From NCBI RefSeq assembly GCF_000002515.2, contig NC_006040.1:1240001-1304000 (forward strand): DNA of 64,000 nucleotides. The letters are read 5' to 3'. This document shows, in pieces, positions 19,860 to 29,124 of the stretch. The stretch's first letter is position 1. Every line of letters starts with the position of its first letter. A model generated the notes under the pieces. It was not told the DNA's origin, searched no databases, and worked only from the letters and a program-made list of their open reading frames with translations. Position numbers and translations under genes: made by a program. This DNA comes from Kluyveromyces lactis (Eukaryota; Ascomycota; Saccharomycetes; Saccharomycetales; Saccharomycetaceae).

Positions 19860-22496
19860 TTATCCCTGAAGACCGTCATTTTCGTCATCTTCATCAAGAT
19901 CTATCTTTCGTTTACCAGAATTTCTCATGTTGGCGATCTTAGTGGTATTCACTTGCTTCTTCACTTTTCTAGTCATCTTTTCAATTTGCTGTTCAACATC
20001 TTCTGGATCCTGTTCAACAAACTCCATGACAAGTCTACGACCTAGCAAATGGACACCTTGTAATTGATCCATGGCATTCTCAGCTTCCTTTGGCAAGAGG
20101 AACTCAACAAAGGCAAAACCTCTAGCTGATTTGTCGAACTTCTTTGGAACTCTTACAGATTTCAATTGGCCAAAAGAACTGAACAATTCGAAAACATCCT
20201 TTCTTGTAGCTTCGAATGGTAAATTCTTAACAATAATTTTACCTTGGTTCTTCTTCTTTTTCTTAGATGATGCATTGGTGGTCGAAGTACCTTGTCTGTG
20301 CGATAGTTTTAGTTGTAATTTATGGCCATCAAGGATAGTACCTTCCATGGCACTTATGACGGCATTGGCTTGTTCTTTTGTCTTAAATTCAGCGAAACCA
20401 AAACCCATCGAGAGAGTCTTGCCTGGCTGCTTTGGATCTGGCTTGGTCTTCACTTGAGCAACAACAAACCCGTTAAACGGTTTGAACTTTTCAGTCAACT
20501 GTTGAGAAGTGGTAGAGAAATTCAAGTTCTTAATGAAAATGGATACAGTAGGTCCTGCTTGAACGTCATCATCATCATCATCATCATCGTGATCATCTTT
20601 ATCAGCTGCTGGCAGAGATTGTGCTTCAAGAAGATCAGCTCCTGAAATTTTAGCTTCCTTGGCCGTAGCTTTCTGGATATCGGTTTCAGACTCAACTAGT
20701 TCATCACCTTGTGCATCTCTAGTGAAACAATCAGAAGGACCCTTTTCAAGATAGATGATCCCATCTTTGAATCTTTTGTATGAAATTTTACTGAATGCTG
20801 CTCTAGCTGCAGGAACATCTCTGAATTGAAGTATGGCAATTGTGCCACTTGGTGGTAGCAAAAGTCTTTGCAACTTACCAAAAGGCAAGAACAATTCTGC
20901 TATCTCTTCTCTGGTAGTACCGTATGGGAAATTCTTAACTAGTATCACTCTATCATCACGTTCACTATTCTTTAACTGAGCAAACTTAGTCAAATCAACA
21001 CCTCTTGTTTCGAAAAACTTCCGCACATCACCAATTACAGAGGCTTCAGCCAACGCCTGTTTCACAGCAGAGGATGAGTTTTCAGCATCGATCAACTCGG
21101 ATTTCTTCATTCCTAATTTGTCGGCAACACTGCTGAGCACAGCATCTTGGTTCATGTATAACGAATTCCATGAGAAAGTCTGTTGAGCACTGTTGGCCTT
21201 ACGTTTAAGTTCCCTTTGCTTCTTCAAAGGCAAGTTCTTTAAATCAAATTCATCTAATTTATGACTCTTCTTAGCATCTGCTGGAAGGATATGCAATAAT
21301 CTCCCTTGGAAGATCTGTTTATCGAGTTCAACGAACGCAGTGGCCGCATTGTCTGCGTTCTTGAACAAGACGTATGCGAAACCCTTTGATTGCCCTGTTC
21401 TGGTATCAACTGCTATGTGAACCTCTTCCAATTCACCGTACGGAGAGAAAAGTTTCCTGAAATCGTCTTCAGTTGCTGTGTATAAGATATTTCTCAAGAA
21501 CAAACGGCCCGTTTCTCTGATCTTTTTCAATGATTTCTCTTCTTCTGACTCTTGACTGGTTTCAACTTCAGTTTCCTCAGGTTGCTGTTGTTCTGTATCG
21601 GGTTGTTGCTGCTGTTTCGATACTGGTGTATCCGCACCATCTTTAATTCTGACTCTACGGTTTTTCAACCAGTCCAAATCTGATACCGCTTCATCTTTGG
21701 CCATATCGTCCGTGGAAGTAGGACCAGCAGTATCAAACGTATCCAAGCTCATCATTTGTGGTTCAGGTTCATCAGTATTAGCATTATTCGAGCCACCATT
21801 GAGAGAAACATACTCATCATCACTTTCATTTCCAGGTAACTTGAACATGTCGGTATCCTCATCGGCATCGCGAGAATTACCCTTCAAAGCCAAGGCTTGC
21901 GAAAGCAACGGATTAGAGGACATTTCACCAACTTCATCATCAGCAGCTTCTTCATCCTCACCCTGAGTCTTGGATGACTGAACAGTCTCCCACGATGTTA
22001 CCTGGCTGGAGGGTTTCATCGTGTTAATGAACTCTTGTAGTTGCTTGTTCTTGGCTATCTCAGCATCTATATCGTGCTTCTTCCCACCGTCATTATTGGA
22101 GTCTGATTTCTGCTTTTTCTGAGAGTCCTTCTTATCCGCAAGAAGCAACTCCTCACGTTCTCTGAGCCTCTTCAACGCTTCTCTTCTCTTCTCTCTCATG
22201 GGCTGAGGTACCCTAGGATCAGCAAAACTCTTAGCCATCGACACTTCGATCTTGGAGGTATCGACAAAAGTTCCATTGAAATAGTTCACACAATCAAAAG
22301 CGTCCTCCTCGTCACGAAACCCAATGAATGCAAATCGTCTGGATTCACCATCCCTGTTCTTCATCAACTTAACATCACTGAGGTAGGACTGGACATCGGT
22401 ACTTTGATGTTTCTGAGTTAACCTCTTCTCAATCAAATCCCTTAGACGATCCTCTTTGAGATATATCGGCAAACCTTTCACAATAACACGAGACAT
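19860..22496 (-). CDS. MRD1: Multiple-RRM rRNA-processing protein Mrd1
   Basis: The 878-residue protein (887 in S. cerevisiae, YPR112C) binds pre-rRNA and the U3 snoRNP and is essential for 35S pre-rRNA cleavages A0-A2. Five RRMs can be read: about 1-85 (VIVKGLPIYL), 328-405 (LFLRNILY...KGFAYVLF), 514-585 (VILVKNFPY), 650-730 (SIFIKNLNF...GFGFAEF) and 752-830 (IIVKNLPF...RGFAFVEF). The linker between RRM1 and RRM2 is long, acidic and Gln-rich. A run of Asp precedes RRM4. The C-terminus is basic. The promoter has a four-fold GATGA array and AAAATTTT. Confidence 0.96.
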   Translation of the reverse strand: MSRVIVKGLPIYLKEDRLRDLIEKRLTQKHQSTDVQSYLSDVKLMKNRDGESRRFAFIGFRDEEDAFDCVNYFNGTFVDTSKIEVSMAKSFADPRVPQPMREKRREALKRLREREELLLADKKDSQKKQKSDSNNDGGKKHDIDAEIAKNKQLQEFINTMKPSSQVTSWETVQSSKTQGEDEEAADDEVGEMSSNPLLSQALALKGNSRDADEDTDMFKLPGNESDDEYVSLNGGSNNANTDEPEPQMMSLDTFDTAGPTSTDDMAKDEAVSDLDWLKNRRVRIKDGADTPVSKQQQQPDTEQQQPEETEVETSQESEEEKSLKKIRETGRLFLRNILYTATEDDFRKLFSPYGELEEVHIAVDTRTGQSKGFAYVLFKNADNAATAFVELDKQIFQGRLLHILPADAKKSHKLDEFDLKNLPLKKQRELKRKANSAQQTFSWNSLYMNQDAVLSSVADKLGMKKSELIDAENSSSAVKQALAEASVIGDVRKFFETRGVDLTKFAQLKNSERDDRVILVKNFPYGTTREEIAELFLPFGKLQRLLLPPSGTIAILQFRDVPAARAAFSKISYKRFKDGIIYLEKGPSDCFTRDAQGDELVESETDIQKATAKEAKISGADLLEAQSLPAADKDDHDDDDDDDDVQAGPTVSIFIKNLNFSTTSQQLTEKFKPFNGFVVAQVKTKPDPKQPGKTLSMGFGFAEFKTKEQANAVISAMEGTILDGHKLQLKLSHRQGTSTTNASSKKKKKNQGKIIVKNLPFEATRKDVFELFSSFGQLKSVRVPKKFDKSARGFAFVEFLLPKEAENAMDQLQGVHLLGRRLVMEFVEQDPEDVEQQIEKMTRKVKKQVNTTKIANMRNSGKRKIDLDEDDENDGLQG

Positions 22497-22595
22497 ATTT
22501 GGTTTCTGGGTTAAAGTCTGGCTGAACTTGGTATAGGTGGTTGATTTGGATGGCTACACCCACTGCAAACACAGTAATACTTGTCTTATAGAGGT

Positions 22596-22626
22596 GATGA
22601 GATGAGATGAGATGAGCTAAAATTTT
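22596..22626 (-). promoter_or_regulatory. GATGA array (extended PAC) and RRPE of MRD1
   Basis: Four tandem GATGA units followed by GCT (22596-22618) lead directly into AAAATTTT (22619-22626), 100-130 bp before the MRD1 start. The leading GCG of the classic PAC is replaced, but GATGAGATGAG is retained. Confidence 0.7.
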
Positions 22627-23322
22627 CCAGATGCCTTAGAAAAAGAAATACGGTCACGTGATAAACAACTAGGGCCACACGTCCATCAAAAAGGCTTAAA
22701 CAATCGCCAGGGCTGCTCAAACCCTTTCCACGCCATCACTCAACCCAAATTGTTCCTCCAGATCTTTTCATGCCCTTGTATTGACTTGCGTTCTGTATCT
22801 ACATCGAACGTCAGAATTTAAATCCGACCTTATTTACCACTCATTGTCCAAAGCTCGAATGTTAAATCGTGATTTAAGGCAAGCAGACTACTTAATATCT
22901 ACAATAACTAACCTAGCATCACCATTGACTGCATTTCAATCACTTTGTTCGAGCTTTATATTAACTGTCGGTCACTGACACTTATGACTAAATCGACTAT
23001 CCTGCATAAAATGCGCTAAAAAGAGCTCTTTTGAAAAGAATATTCTCAGTTACACATTTGAAAAACAGACTCATAACACTAGAGTACCTTCCAACCACTA
23101 TAACACTGGTAAATGTCCATTATTGACCGTGGTTCCCCCCCTTCCTTATCTCTATTTTCACCCCTTTGTACAGAGTTCTCAGTGCCAACTGACAAAAAAT
23201 TTTCCAACATTGAAACCAAGAACTGAAATTAAGAATTTGATCAACTAATGACAACATGATCGGATGATGGCAGTTACGGATCTCCTAGTTGTTTGTTGCG
23301 TTACTATTTTGGTTACAACTTA
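22627..23322. promoter_or_regulatory. MRD1-VAS1 divergent intergenic region
   Basis: It contains a TCACGTGAT site (CACGTG at 22655-22660), a typical Cbf1/E-box sequence, and several poly-pyrimidine tracts. No ATG-started gene is convincing; the open frame 22781-22978 begins with TTG. Near its end is a 19-codon upstream ORF (23264-23323), listed separately. Confidence 0.55.
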
Positions 23323-23323
23323 A
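23264..23323 (+). promoter_or_regulatory. Upstream ORF ending on the VAS1 start codon
   Basis: A double ATG (23264 and 23267) opens a frame of 19 codons whose TAA (23321-23323) shares its last A with the VAS1 upstream ATG (TAATG). It matters only for transcripts that begin before 23264. Confidence 0.5.
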
Positions 23324-26300
23324 TGTTGAGGTTGTTTCCAACGCGTACATTCAACTTATTACGAACTCAGTTGCTGCCCACGTCATCGTTGAGCATTACT
23401 ATTCGAAAAATGTCTACTGAGCCAAAGCAAGACTTACCACAAGTCGATGAGAAGACTGGCGAGATCATCATCAATCCATTAAAGGAGGATGGTACTCAAA
23501 AGAGTCCGAAGGAGATTGAGAAGGAGAAGAAGAAGGCTGAGAAACTATTGAAATTTGCTGCCAAGCAAGCCAAGCAAGCACAGAACCAAGCCGGACAAGC
23601 CAAGAATGCAGCCAAGAAGGAAAAGAAGAAGAAGGAAACGGAGCCAATCCCTGAATTTGTGGATAAGACGGTCGCAGGTGAAAAGAAGATCTTGGTTTCC
23701 TTGGATGATCCAGCTTTGAAGGCTTACAATCCAGCCAATGTCGAATCCTCTTGGTACGAATGGTGGAACAAATCTGGATTCTTTGAACCAGAGTTCACTA
23801 AGGACGGTAAGATCAAGCCAGAAGGTGTGTTCACTATTCCAGCTCCACCACCAAACGTTACTGGTTCTTTACACATCGGTCATGCTTTGACTATCGCTAT
23901 TCAAGATTCTTTGTGTAGATACTACCGTATGAAGGGTAAGACAGTGTTGTTCTTACCAGGTTTCGATCATGCCGGTATTGCTACTCAATCCGTTGTTGAG
24001 AAACAGATTTGGGCCTCTGAGAAAAAGACCAGACACGATTACGGTAGAGAAGAGTTCGTTGACAAGGTCTGGGAATGGAAAGAAGAATACCACAAAAAGA
24101 TCAAGAACCAAGTGAAGAAATTGGGTGCTTCTTATGACTGGAGCCGTGAAGCATTCACTTTGGATCCAAAACTTTCTAAAGCCGTTGTGGAAGCCTTCGT
24201 TAAATTGCATGAAGAAGGTATCATCTACCGTGCTGCTCGTTTGGTTAACTGGTCCGTTAAATTGAACACTGCTATTTCTAACCTTGAAGTCGAAAACAAG
24301 GACATTAAAGGTAAAACTCTATTGTCTGTTCCAGGTTACGATGAAAAGGTGGAGTTCGGTGTTTTGACTTCTTTCAGTTATCCAGTCGTTGGTTCCGATG
24401 AAAAATTAATTGTTGCTACTACTCGTCCTGAAACTATGTTTGGTGACACTGCTGTCGCTATTCACCCAGACGATGAACGTTACAAGCACTTACATGGCCA
24501 CTTCGTTCAACATCCTTTCTTGAATCGTAAAATGCCAATTGTATGCGATGCTGAAGCCGTTGATATGGAATTCGGTACTGGTGCCGTGAAGATCACCCCT
24601 GCACATGACCAAAACGATTACAACACCGGTCTTCGTCACAATCTGGAAGTTATCAACACCTTCACCGATGATGGTCTATTGAACGAAAACTGTGGTCCTG
24701 AATGGGAGGGCACTAGGAGATTCGACGCTAGAAAGTTAGTTATCGAAAAGTTAAAGGAAAAGGGTTTGTTCGTTGGTCAAAAAGACAACGAAATGACTAT
24801 TCCAACATGTTCGAGATCTGGTGATATCATTGAACCATTATTGAAGCCTCAATGGTGGGTCTCGCAAAAGCAAATGGCTGAAGAAGCCATCAAAGTTGTT
24901 AGAAACGGTGAAATTACCATCACACCAAAGTCTTCGGAATCTGAATATTTCCATTGGTTAGAAAACATTCAAGATTGGTGTATCTCTAGACAACTATGGT
25001 GGGGTCACCGTTGTCCTGTTTACTTCGTGAACATTGAAGGTGAAGAAAACGACCGTAACGATAACTCATTCTGGGTGTCAGGTAGAAACTTGGAAGAAGC
25101 CGAAGCTAAGGCAGCCACTAAATTTGCTGATAAGAAGTACACTTTGGAACAAGACGAAGATGTTTTGGACACCTGGTTCTCATCTGGTCTATACCCATTC
25201 TCCACTTTAGGATGGCCAGATAAGACTCCAGATATGAGCCAATTCTACCCAGCTTCCATGTTGGAAACTGGTTGGGACATTCTTTTCTTCTGGGTTTCCA
25301 GAATGATCTTGTTAGGTCTAAAGTTGACCGGCTCTATTCCATTCAAGGAAGTATTCTGTCACTCTTTAGTTCGTGATGCTCAGGGTCGTAAGATGTCTAA
25401 GTCCTTGGGTAACGTTGTTGACCCATTGGATGTTATCTCTGGTATCAAGCTAGAGGATCTACATGCTAAATTGTTGCAAGGTAACTTAGATCCAAGAGAA
25501 GTCGAGAAGGCAAAGAATGGTCAAAAGGAATCTTACCCACACGGTATCCCAGAATGTGGTACTGATGCTTTGAGATTTGCTCTTTGTGCATACACCACTG
25601 GTGGTCGTGACATTAACTTGGATATTCTCCGTGTTGAAGGTTACAGAAAGTTCTGTAACAAGATCTACCAAGCTACCAAGTTTGCTTTGTTGAGATTGGG
25701 AGATGACTATAAACCACCAGCTTCTGAAGCTCTTTCTGGCAATGAATCCTTAGTTGAAAAATGGATCTTGCACGAATTGACTGAAACTGCCAAGAATGTC
25801 AACGAAGCATTTGAAAAGCGTGACTTCTTGAACTCCACCTCAGCCATCTATGAATTCTGGTATTTGGTCTGTGATGTTTACATTGAGAACTCCAAGTACT
25901 TGATTCAAGAAGGTACAGAAGTTCAACAAAAGTCTGCTAAGGATACCTTATATATCTTGATCGACAATGCATTGAAAATGATCCATCCATTCATGCCTTT
26001 CATCTCTGAAGAAATGTGGCAACATCTACCAAGATACGCCAGCGAAACTTCTCCAACTATCGTTAAGAGCTCATACCCAACTTTCAAGGAAGAATTCCAC
26101 AATCCAAGCGCTGCTAAGGAATACGAGCTAATCTTAAACGTCACAAAGGATGCTCGTTCCTTGTTGGCACAATATAACATCTTGAAAAACGGTAAGGTGT
26201 TTGTTGAATCTGCTAATGAATCATACTACTCCACTGTCCAATCTCAAAAAGATTCTATCGTCTCTTTGATTAAGGCAATCGATGAAGTTTCCGTTGTGAA

Positions 26301-26598
26301 ATCTGCTGCTGATATCCCACAAGGTTGTGTGCTACAATCTGTCAACCCAGAAGTTAACGTGCATGTGCTTGTGAAGGGTCACGTCGATATCGATGCAGAA
26401 ATCTCCAAGGTCCAAAAGAAGCTAGACAAGACTTTGAAGTCTAAATCTGCCATTGATAAGATTGTCAACAGCAGCGATTATGAACAAAAGGCCAATGACC
26501 AAGTGAAGCAATTCAACAAAGAAAGATCAGAGCACGCTGCCGCTGAAATCGAAACCTTGGAAGCTACCATCGCTAACTTGGAAGCATTGAAGTTGTAG
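23323..26598 (+). CDS. VAS1: Valyl-tRNA synthetase, cytosolic and mitochondrial
   Basis: The product has 1091 residues from ATG 23323. It charges tRNA-Val in both cytosol and mitochondria. The HIGH signature is at 184-187 and KMSKS at 690-694, both intact. The editing domain lies between them and the anticodon-binding and coiled-coil ends follow. Residues 1-29 form a basic, hydroxylated, acid-free presequence (MLRLFPTRTF...), and Met30 (23410, MSTEPKQD) is the likely cytosolic start. This copies the dual-start design of S. cerevisiae VAS1. After Met30 a Lys/Gln/Ala-rich appendix precedes the catalytic part. Codon use is strongly biased towards a small set (GGT, TTG, AAG), as expected of a highly expressed gene. 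Confidence 0.97.
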   Translation: MLRLFPTRTFNLLRTQLLPTSSLSITIRKMSTEPKQDLPQVDEKTGEIIINPLKEDGTQKSPKEIEKEKKKAEKLLKFAAKQAKQAQNQAGQAKNAAKKEKKKKETEPIPEFVDKTVAGEKKILVSLDDPALKAYNPANVESSWYEWWNKSGFFEPEFTKDGKIKPEGVFTIPAPPPNVTGSLHIGHALTIAIQDSLCRYYRMKGKTVLFLPGFDHAGIATQSVVEKQIWASEKKTRHDYGREEFVDKVWEWKEEYHKKIKNQVKKLGASYDWSREAFTLDPKLSKAVVEAFVKLHEEGIIYRAARLVNWSVKLNTAISNLEVENKDIKGKTLLSVPGYDEKVEFGVLTSFSYPVVGSDEKLIVATTRPETMFGDTAVAIHPDDERYKHLHGHFVQHPFLNRKMPIVCDAEAVDMEFGTGAVKITPAHDQNDYNTGLRHNLEVINTFTDDGLLNENCGPEWEGTRRFDARKLVIEKLKEKGLFVGQKDNEMTIPTCSRSGDIIEPLLKPQWWVSQKQMAEEAIKVVRNGEITITPKSSESEYFHWLENIQDWCISRQLWWGHRCPVYFVNIEGEENDRNDNSFWVSGRNLEEAEAKAATKFADKKYTLEQDEDVLDTWFSSGLYPFSTLGWPDKTPDMSQFYPASMLETGWDILFFWVSRMILLGLKLTGSIPFKEVFCHSLVRDAQGRKMSKSLGNVVDPLDVISGIKLEDLHAKLLQGNLDPREVEKAKNGQKESYPHGIPECGTDALRFALCAYTTGGRDINLDILRVEGYRKFCNKIYQATKFALLRLGDDYKPPASEALSGNESLVEKWILHELTETAKNVNEAFEKRDFLNSTSAIYEFWYLVCDVYIENSKYLIQEGTEVQQKSAKDTLYILIDNALKMIHPFMPFISEEMWQHLPRYASETSPTIVKSSYPTFKEEFHNPSAAKEYELILNVTKDARSLLAQYNILKNGKVFVESANESYYSTVQSQKDSIVSLIKAIDEVSVVKSAADIPQGCVLQSVNPEVNVHVLVKGHVDIDAEISKVQKKLDKTLKSKSAIDKIVNSSDYEQKANDQVKQFNKERSEHAAAEIETLEATIANLEALKL

Positions 26599-26751
26599 AA
26601 TTGTTTTGTTATTTGTCCAATAGATTAGATTACTCTCTCTGCCGCTGCTAATGCGAATTATATAAATGCAAATATATATAAATTGTATATAAAGATGATA
26701 ACGTTAATTATAAAGTTAATTTATAAAGAACCATGGGTGCAGGTATACCCA

Positions 26752-27429
26752 CTACTGTCTCCAGACGAAATCTTTGGCGACTTTATCCTTGATCACTGAT
26801 CTCAACTCTGTGTATAACCGTATACACTCTTTCTCACCTGTTTCTAACACTTTAAACAACTGTGACTCGTCAAAGCTGCCTAAACTATCAAGAAGAAGCA
26901 GGTTCCTGACATCTATATCCCCGTTCTCATTCGTGCCCAGCTCTAGACAGTATACGTGGACCGATTCACATTTAGCTAGCTGCGATTCTGTTGGGTTCAC
27001 CACCAGCTGCTTCCCTTCAGTGGTAATACCAATACAAGTACCAGAACACATACTGAGTAACGGTACACCAGCATCCACCAATGCGAGCACCGCTGCGTTA
27101 ACACATACACTGACTTCTTTCACAGTATAATCCCTGCTTTCTCCCGCTTCTAATACTTGGAGACATATCTGCACAAATTGACGTGGATGCAAGTATCTCG
27201 CAAGCACTGGGGTCAACACAGAACGGATCTGATCTTCCATTAACTTTTCCCTCGTACTCTGTACGCCTTCAGCAGGCTTCACGATGATCTCTAATGCAAG
27301 TTGTGTGGGCAACTCTTGCCTAGACTTAGGTTCCATGGGTCCCGAAACAGAACAGATAACTTTAGTTCCGCTGTTTGAAACAACAGAAGAGCCATCAACA
27401 TGGCCCAAAACATGCGTCGTAGTCTCCAT
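26752..27429 (-). CDS. RRP46: Exosome core subunit Rrp46 (RNase PH fold)
   Basis: The product has 225 residues from ATG 27429 (METTTHVLGHVDGSS); the longer open frame upstream starts with TTG and is not used. S. cerevisiae Rrp46 has 223. It is one of six RNase-PH-like subunits forming the exosome ring for 3'-5' RNA decay and 5.8S rRNA maturation. The family block ARQELPTQLALEIIV-like is seen at about 45-62 (SRQELPTQLALEII). Catalytic phosphate-binding residues of bacterial RNase PH are not conserved, as is usual for yeast ring subunits. It converges on VAS1 with a 153-bp gap. PAC and RRPE lie upstream. Confidence 0.94.
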   Translation of the reverse strand: METTTHVLGHVDGSSVVSNSGTKVICSVSGPMEPKSRQELPTQLALEIIVKPAEGVQSTREKLMEDQIRSVLTPVLARYLHPRQFVQICLQVLEAGESRDYTVKEVSVCVNAAVLALVDAGVPLLSMCSGTCIGITTEGKQLVVNPTESQLAKCESVHVYCLELGTNENGDIDVRNLLLLDSLGSFDESQLFKVLETGEKECIRLYTELRSVIKDKVAKDFVWRQ

Positions 27430-27539
27430 CTTGGCTAGAAAATTACTATAGGTACAATATAACAATCAATACGCAGTCGGTATAGACGGTAATGAGCCAC
27501 TACAGTCCCTCTTTCCCCATCTTTTGAATGTTATGTCAG

Positions 27540-27576
27540 GATGAGATGAGATGAGCTTCAAATTCAGAAATTTTTC
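27540..27576 (-). promoter_or_regulatory. GATGA array (extended PAC) and RRPE of RRP46
   Basis: Three tandem GATGA units plus GCTT (27540-27558) are followed by GAAATTTTTC (27567-27576), about 110-150 bp before RRP46. The block GATGAGCTTCAAAT (27550-27563) recurs exactly in the NOP7 promoter. Confidence 0.72.
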
Positions 27577-27788
27577 ACTTTTAGGATACGCAATGAATAG
27601 ATATGAAACTAAGAGGTTGGAGATGCAATGCAATTGATGTGCCAGAGACCCTTTTAGCAGGGCATGTATGTGGTAATTTATAAATAAGGAGATTGTGTGT
27701 AGGTCTGGCTTCATTTAAGTTCTGAGAAGGGAGCGAGAGACCAGCATTCAGTGAATCTTCAATCCATCAAGAGAGAGGGATTTATTTA

Positions 27789-27806
27789 ATGACGAAGAGA
27801 GAATGA
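27789..27806 (+). promoter_or_regulatory. Five-codon upstream ORF overlapping the TPC1 start
   Basis: ATG at 27789 opens MTKRE and stops at TGA 27804-27806, which overlaps the TPC1 start as ATGA. The upstream ATG has T at -3 (weak context) and the TPC1 ATG has A at -3 (good context), so leaky scanning or reinitiation would both reach TPC1. Confidence 0.5.
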
Positions 27807-28756
27807 ACACTGGCATAAGGAAAGACCATCTCAGGAAAGGTGAAACGGTATCATGGTACAATTCAGTGATTGCTGGTTCTGTTTCTGGGGTATTTGCTAG
27901 GATGGCAACTGCACCAATGGATACTGTAAAAATACGATATCAGTTACAACCGGTACAAGAGGACAAATATAAGGGAATTGCATCTACTGTGAGAACTATA
28001 ATGAAAGAAGAAGGACTTCGAGCGTTATGGAAAGGAAACATCCCGGCGACGGCGATGTACGTTGTTTACGGTGCAGTACAATTCGGATCTTACTCGTGGT
28101 TCAACAACGTTTGGTCTGCGAAGTTCCCTCGGTTTTCACAGCAGGGACAAACGCTAACGGTCGGAGCGTTGGCAGGAATGACTAGTTCAGTGGTATCTTA
28201 CCCGCTAGATTTGCTTCGGACAAGACTTATAGCAAACAGAACGAGCCATCGGACCAGTGTCGCAGAGGAGTGCCGACAAATGTGGCTCAATGAAGGTGTA
28301 CGAGGTTTTTTCACTGGAATATCCACTGCGATGACAACGGTTACTTTATCCACGGCTATCATGTTTCTCACATATGAGACCGTGAATATAGTCTGTGAAA
28401 ACCACGAGAAAGAATTCTGGTCGCGACCTGTAAGTGCTAGTTCAGGGATCATCGCAGGGTTTGTATCCAAGACGATGGTGTTCCCCATTGACACTTTACG
28501 TCGCAGAATGCAAGTGATGAACTCTAAGAGAACAGTTCATTTCACCAAATTCCCTGCTGTTTACCACGAGTACAGGTATAAATCATCCACTGCAATTATT
28601 TACAAGATACTAAGACAGGAGGGTGTATCAGCGTTGTACCGAGGACTTACAATGGGACTATGTAAATCTGTTCCAACGACAGCAATCAGTCTTTTCGTGT
28701 ATGAACGCACAATGGATCTCTTTGATCACGGACAGCGCTGGGGGAGATCTCCATAG
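27803..28756 (+). CDS. TPC1: Mitochondrial thiamine pyrophosphate carrier
   Basis: The 317-residue mitochondrial carrier (314 in S. cerevisiae, YGR096W) imports thiamine pyrophosphate into the matrix in exchange for nucleotides. Three carrier repeats each bear the Px[DE]xx[KR]x[KR] signature: PMDTVKIR (about 38-45), PLDLLRTR (about 134-141) and PIDTLRRR (about 231-238). Six membrane helices are implied. No cleavable presequence is expected in this family. Position between RRP46 and PIS1 fits the merged YGR/YPR order. Confidence 0.92.
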   Translation: MNTGIRKDHLRKGETVSWYNSVIAGSVSGVFARMATAPMDTVKIRYQLQPVQEDKYKGIASTVRTIMKEEGLRALWKGNIPATAMYVVYGAVQFGSYSWFNNVWSAKFPRFSQQGQTLTVGALAGMTSSVVSYPLDLLRTRLIANRTSHRTSVAEECRQMWLNEGVRGFFTGISTAMTTVTLSTAIMFLTYETVNIVCENHEKEFWSRPVSASSGIIAGFVSKTMVFPIDTLRRRMQVMNSKRTVHFTKFPAVYHEYRYKSSTAIIYKILRQEGVSALYRGLTMGLCKSVPTTAISLFVYERTMDLFDHGQRWGRSP

Positions 28757-29124
28757 GACAACTGTGGATATATCTCATACCAACGGAGGATGTTACAGAG
28801 AGCGTGTTTACCTCCAGTATATAGTTGATGTAGAGGAATATCCTACTGTGTATAAGTCACGTGATCAATATCAGAATCATTTAATGATAACTTCCAAACG
28901 AATCAAAGCAACTTACCGATGGCTGATGCAAAAGAGAAAAAGAGACGACAAAACCAGTCGGTACGGCGCCACTTCTAGCTGCAATTGACGCGTAGGATCT
29001 AAGTACAAGTGGTAATTCTTATTTTTGGTGTTACTATTGCGAAGTTGTGCAGATTGTTTCTGGAAACTACTTAAATTAAGAGCCTCGACGAGTTAACAAG
29101 AATAATCTCGTGAAATAGTTTCAA
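28757..29124. promoter_or_regulatory. TPC1-PIS1 intergenic region
   Basis: Contains a TCACGTGAT site (CACGTG at 28858-28863) and one ACGCGT hexamer (28988-28993). The open frame 28623-28988 overlaps the TPC1 end in another frame and is not a gene. No RNA gene seen. Confidence 0.5.

Noticed and set aside
20322-20645. 107-codon frame on the plus strand within MRD1
   Set aside because: Its Ile/Val run is the shadow of the MRD1 poly-Asp tract.
28988-28993. ACGCGT (MCB cell-cycle box) before PIS1
   Set aside because: A single hexamer before a lipid gene without a second copy is weak; another chance copy occurs near 5168.
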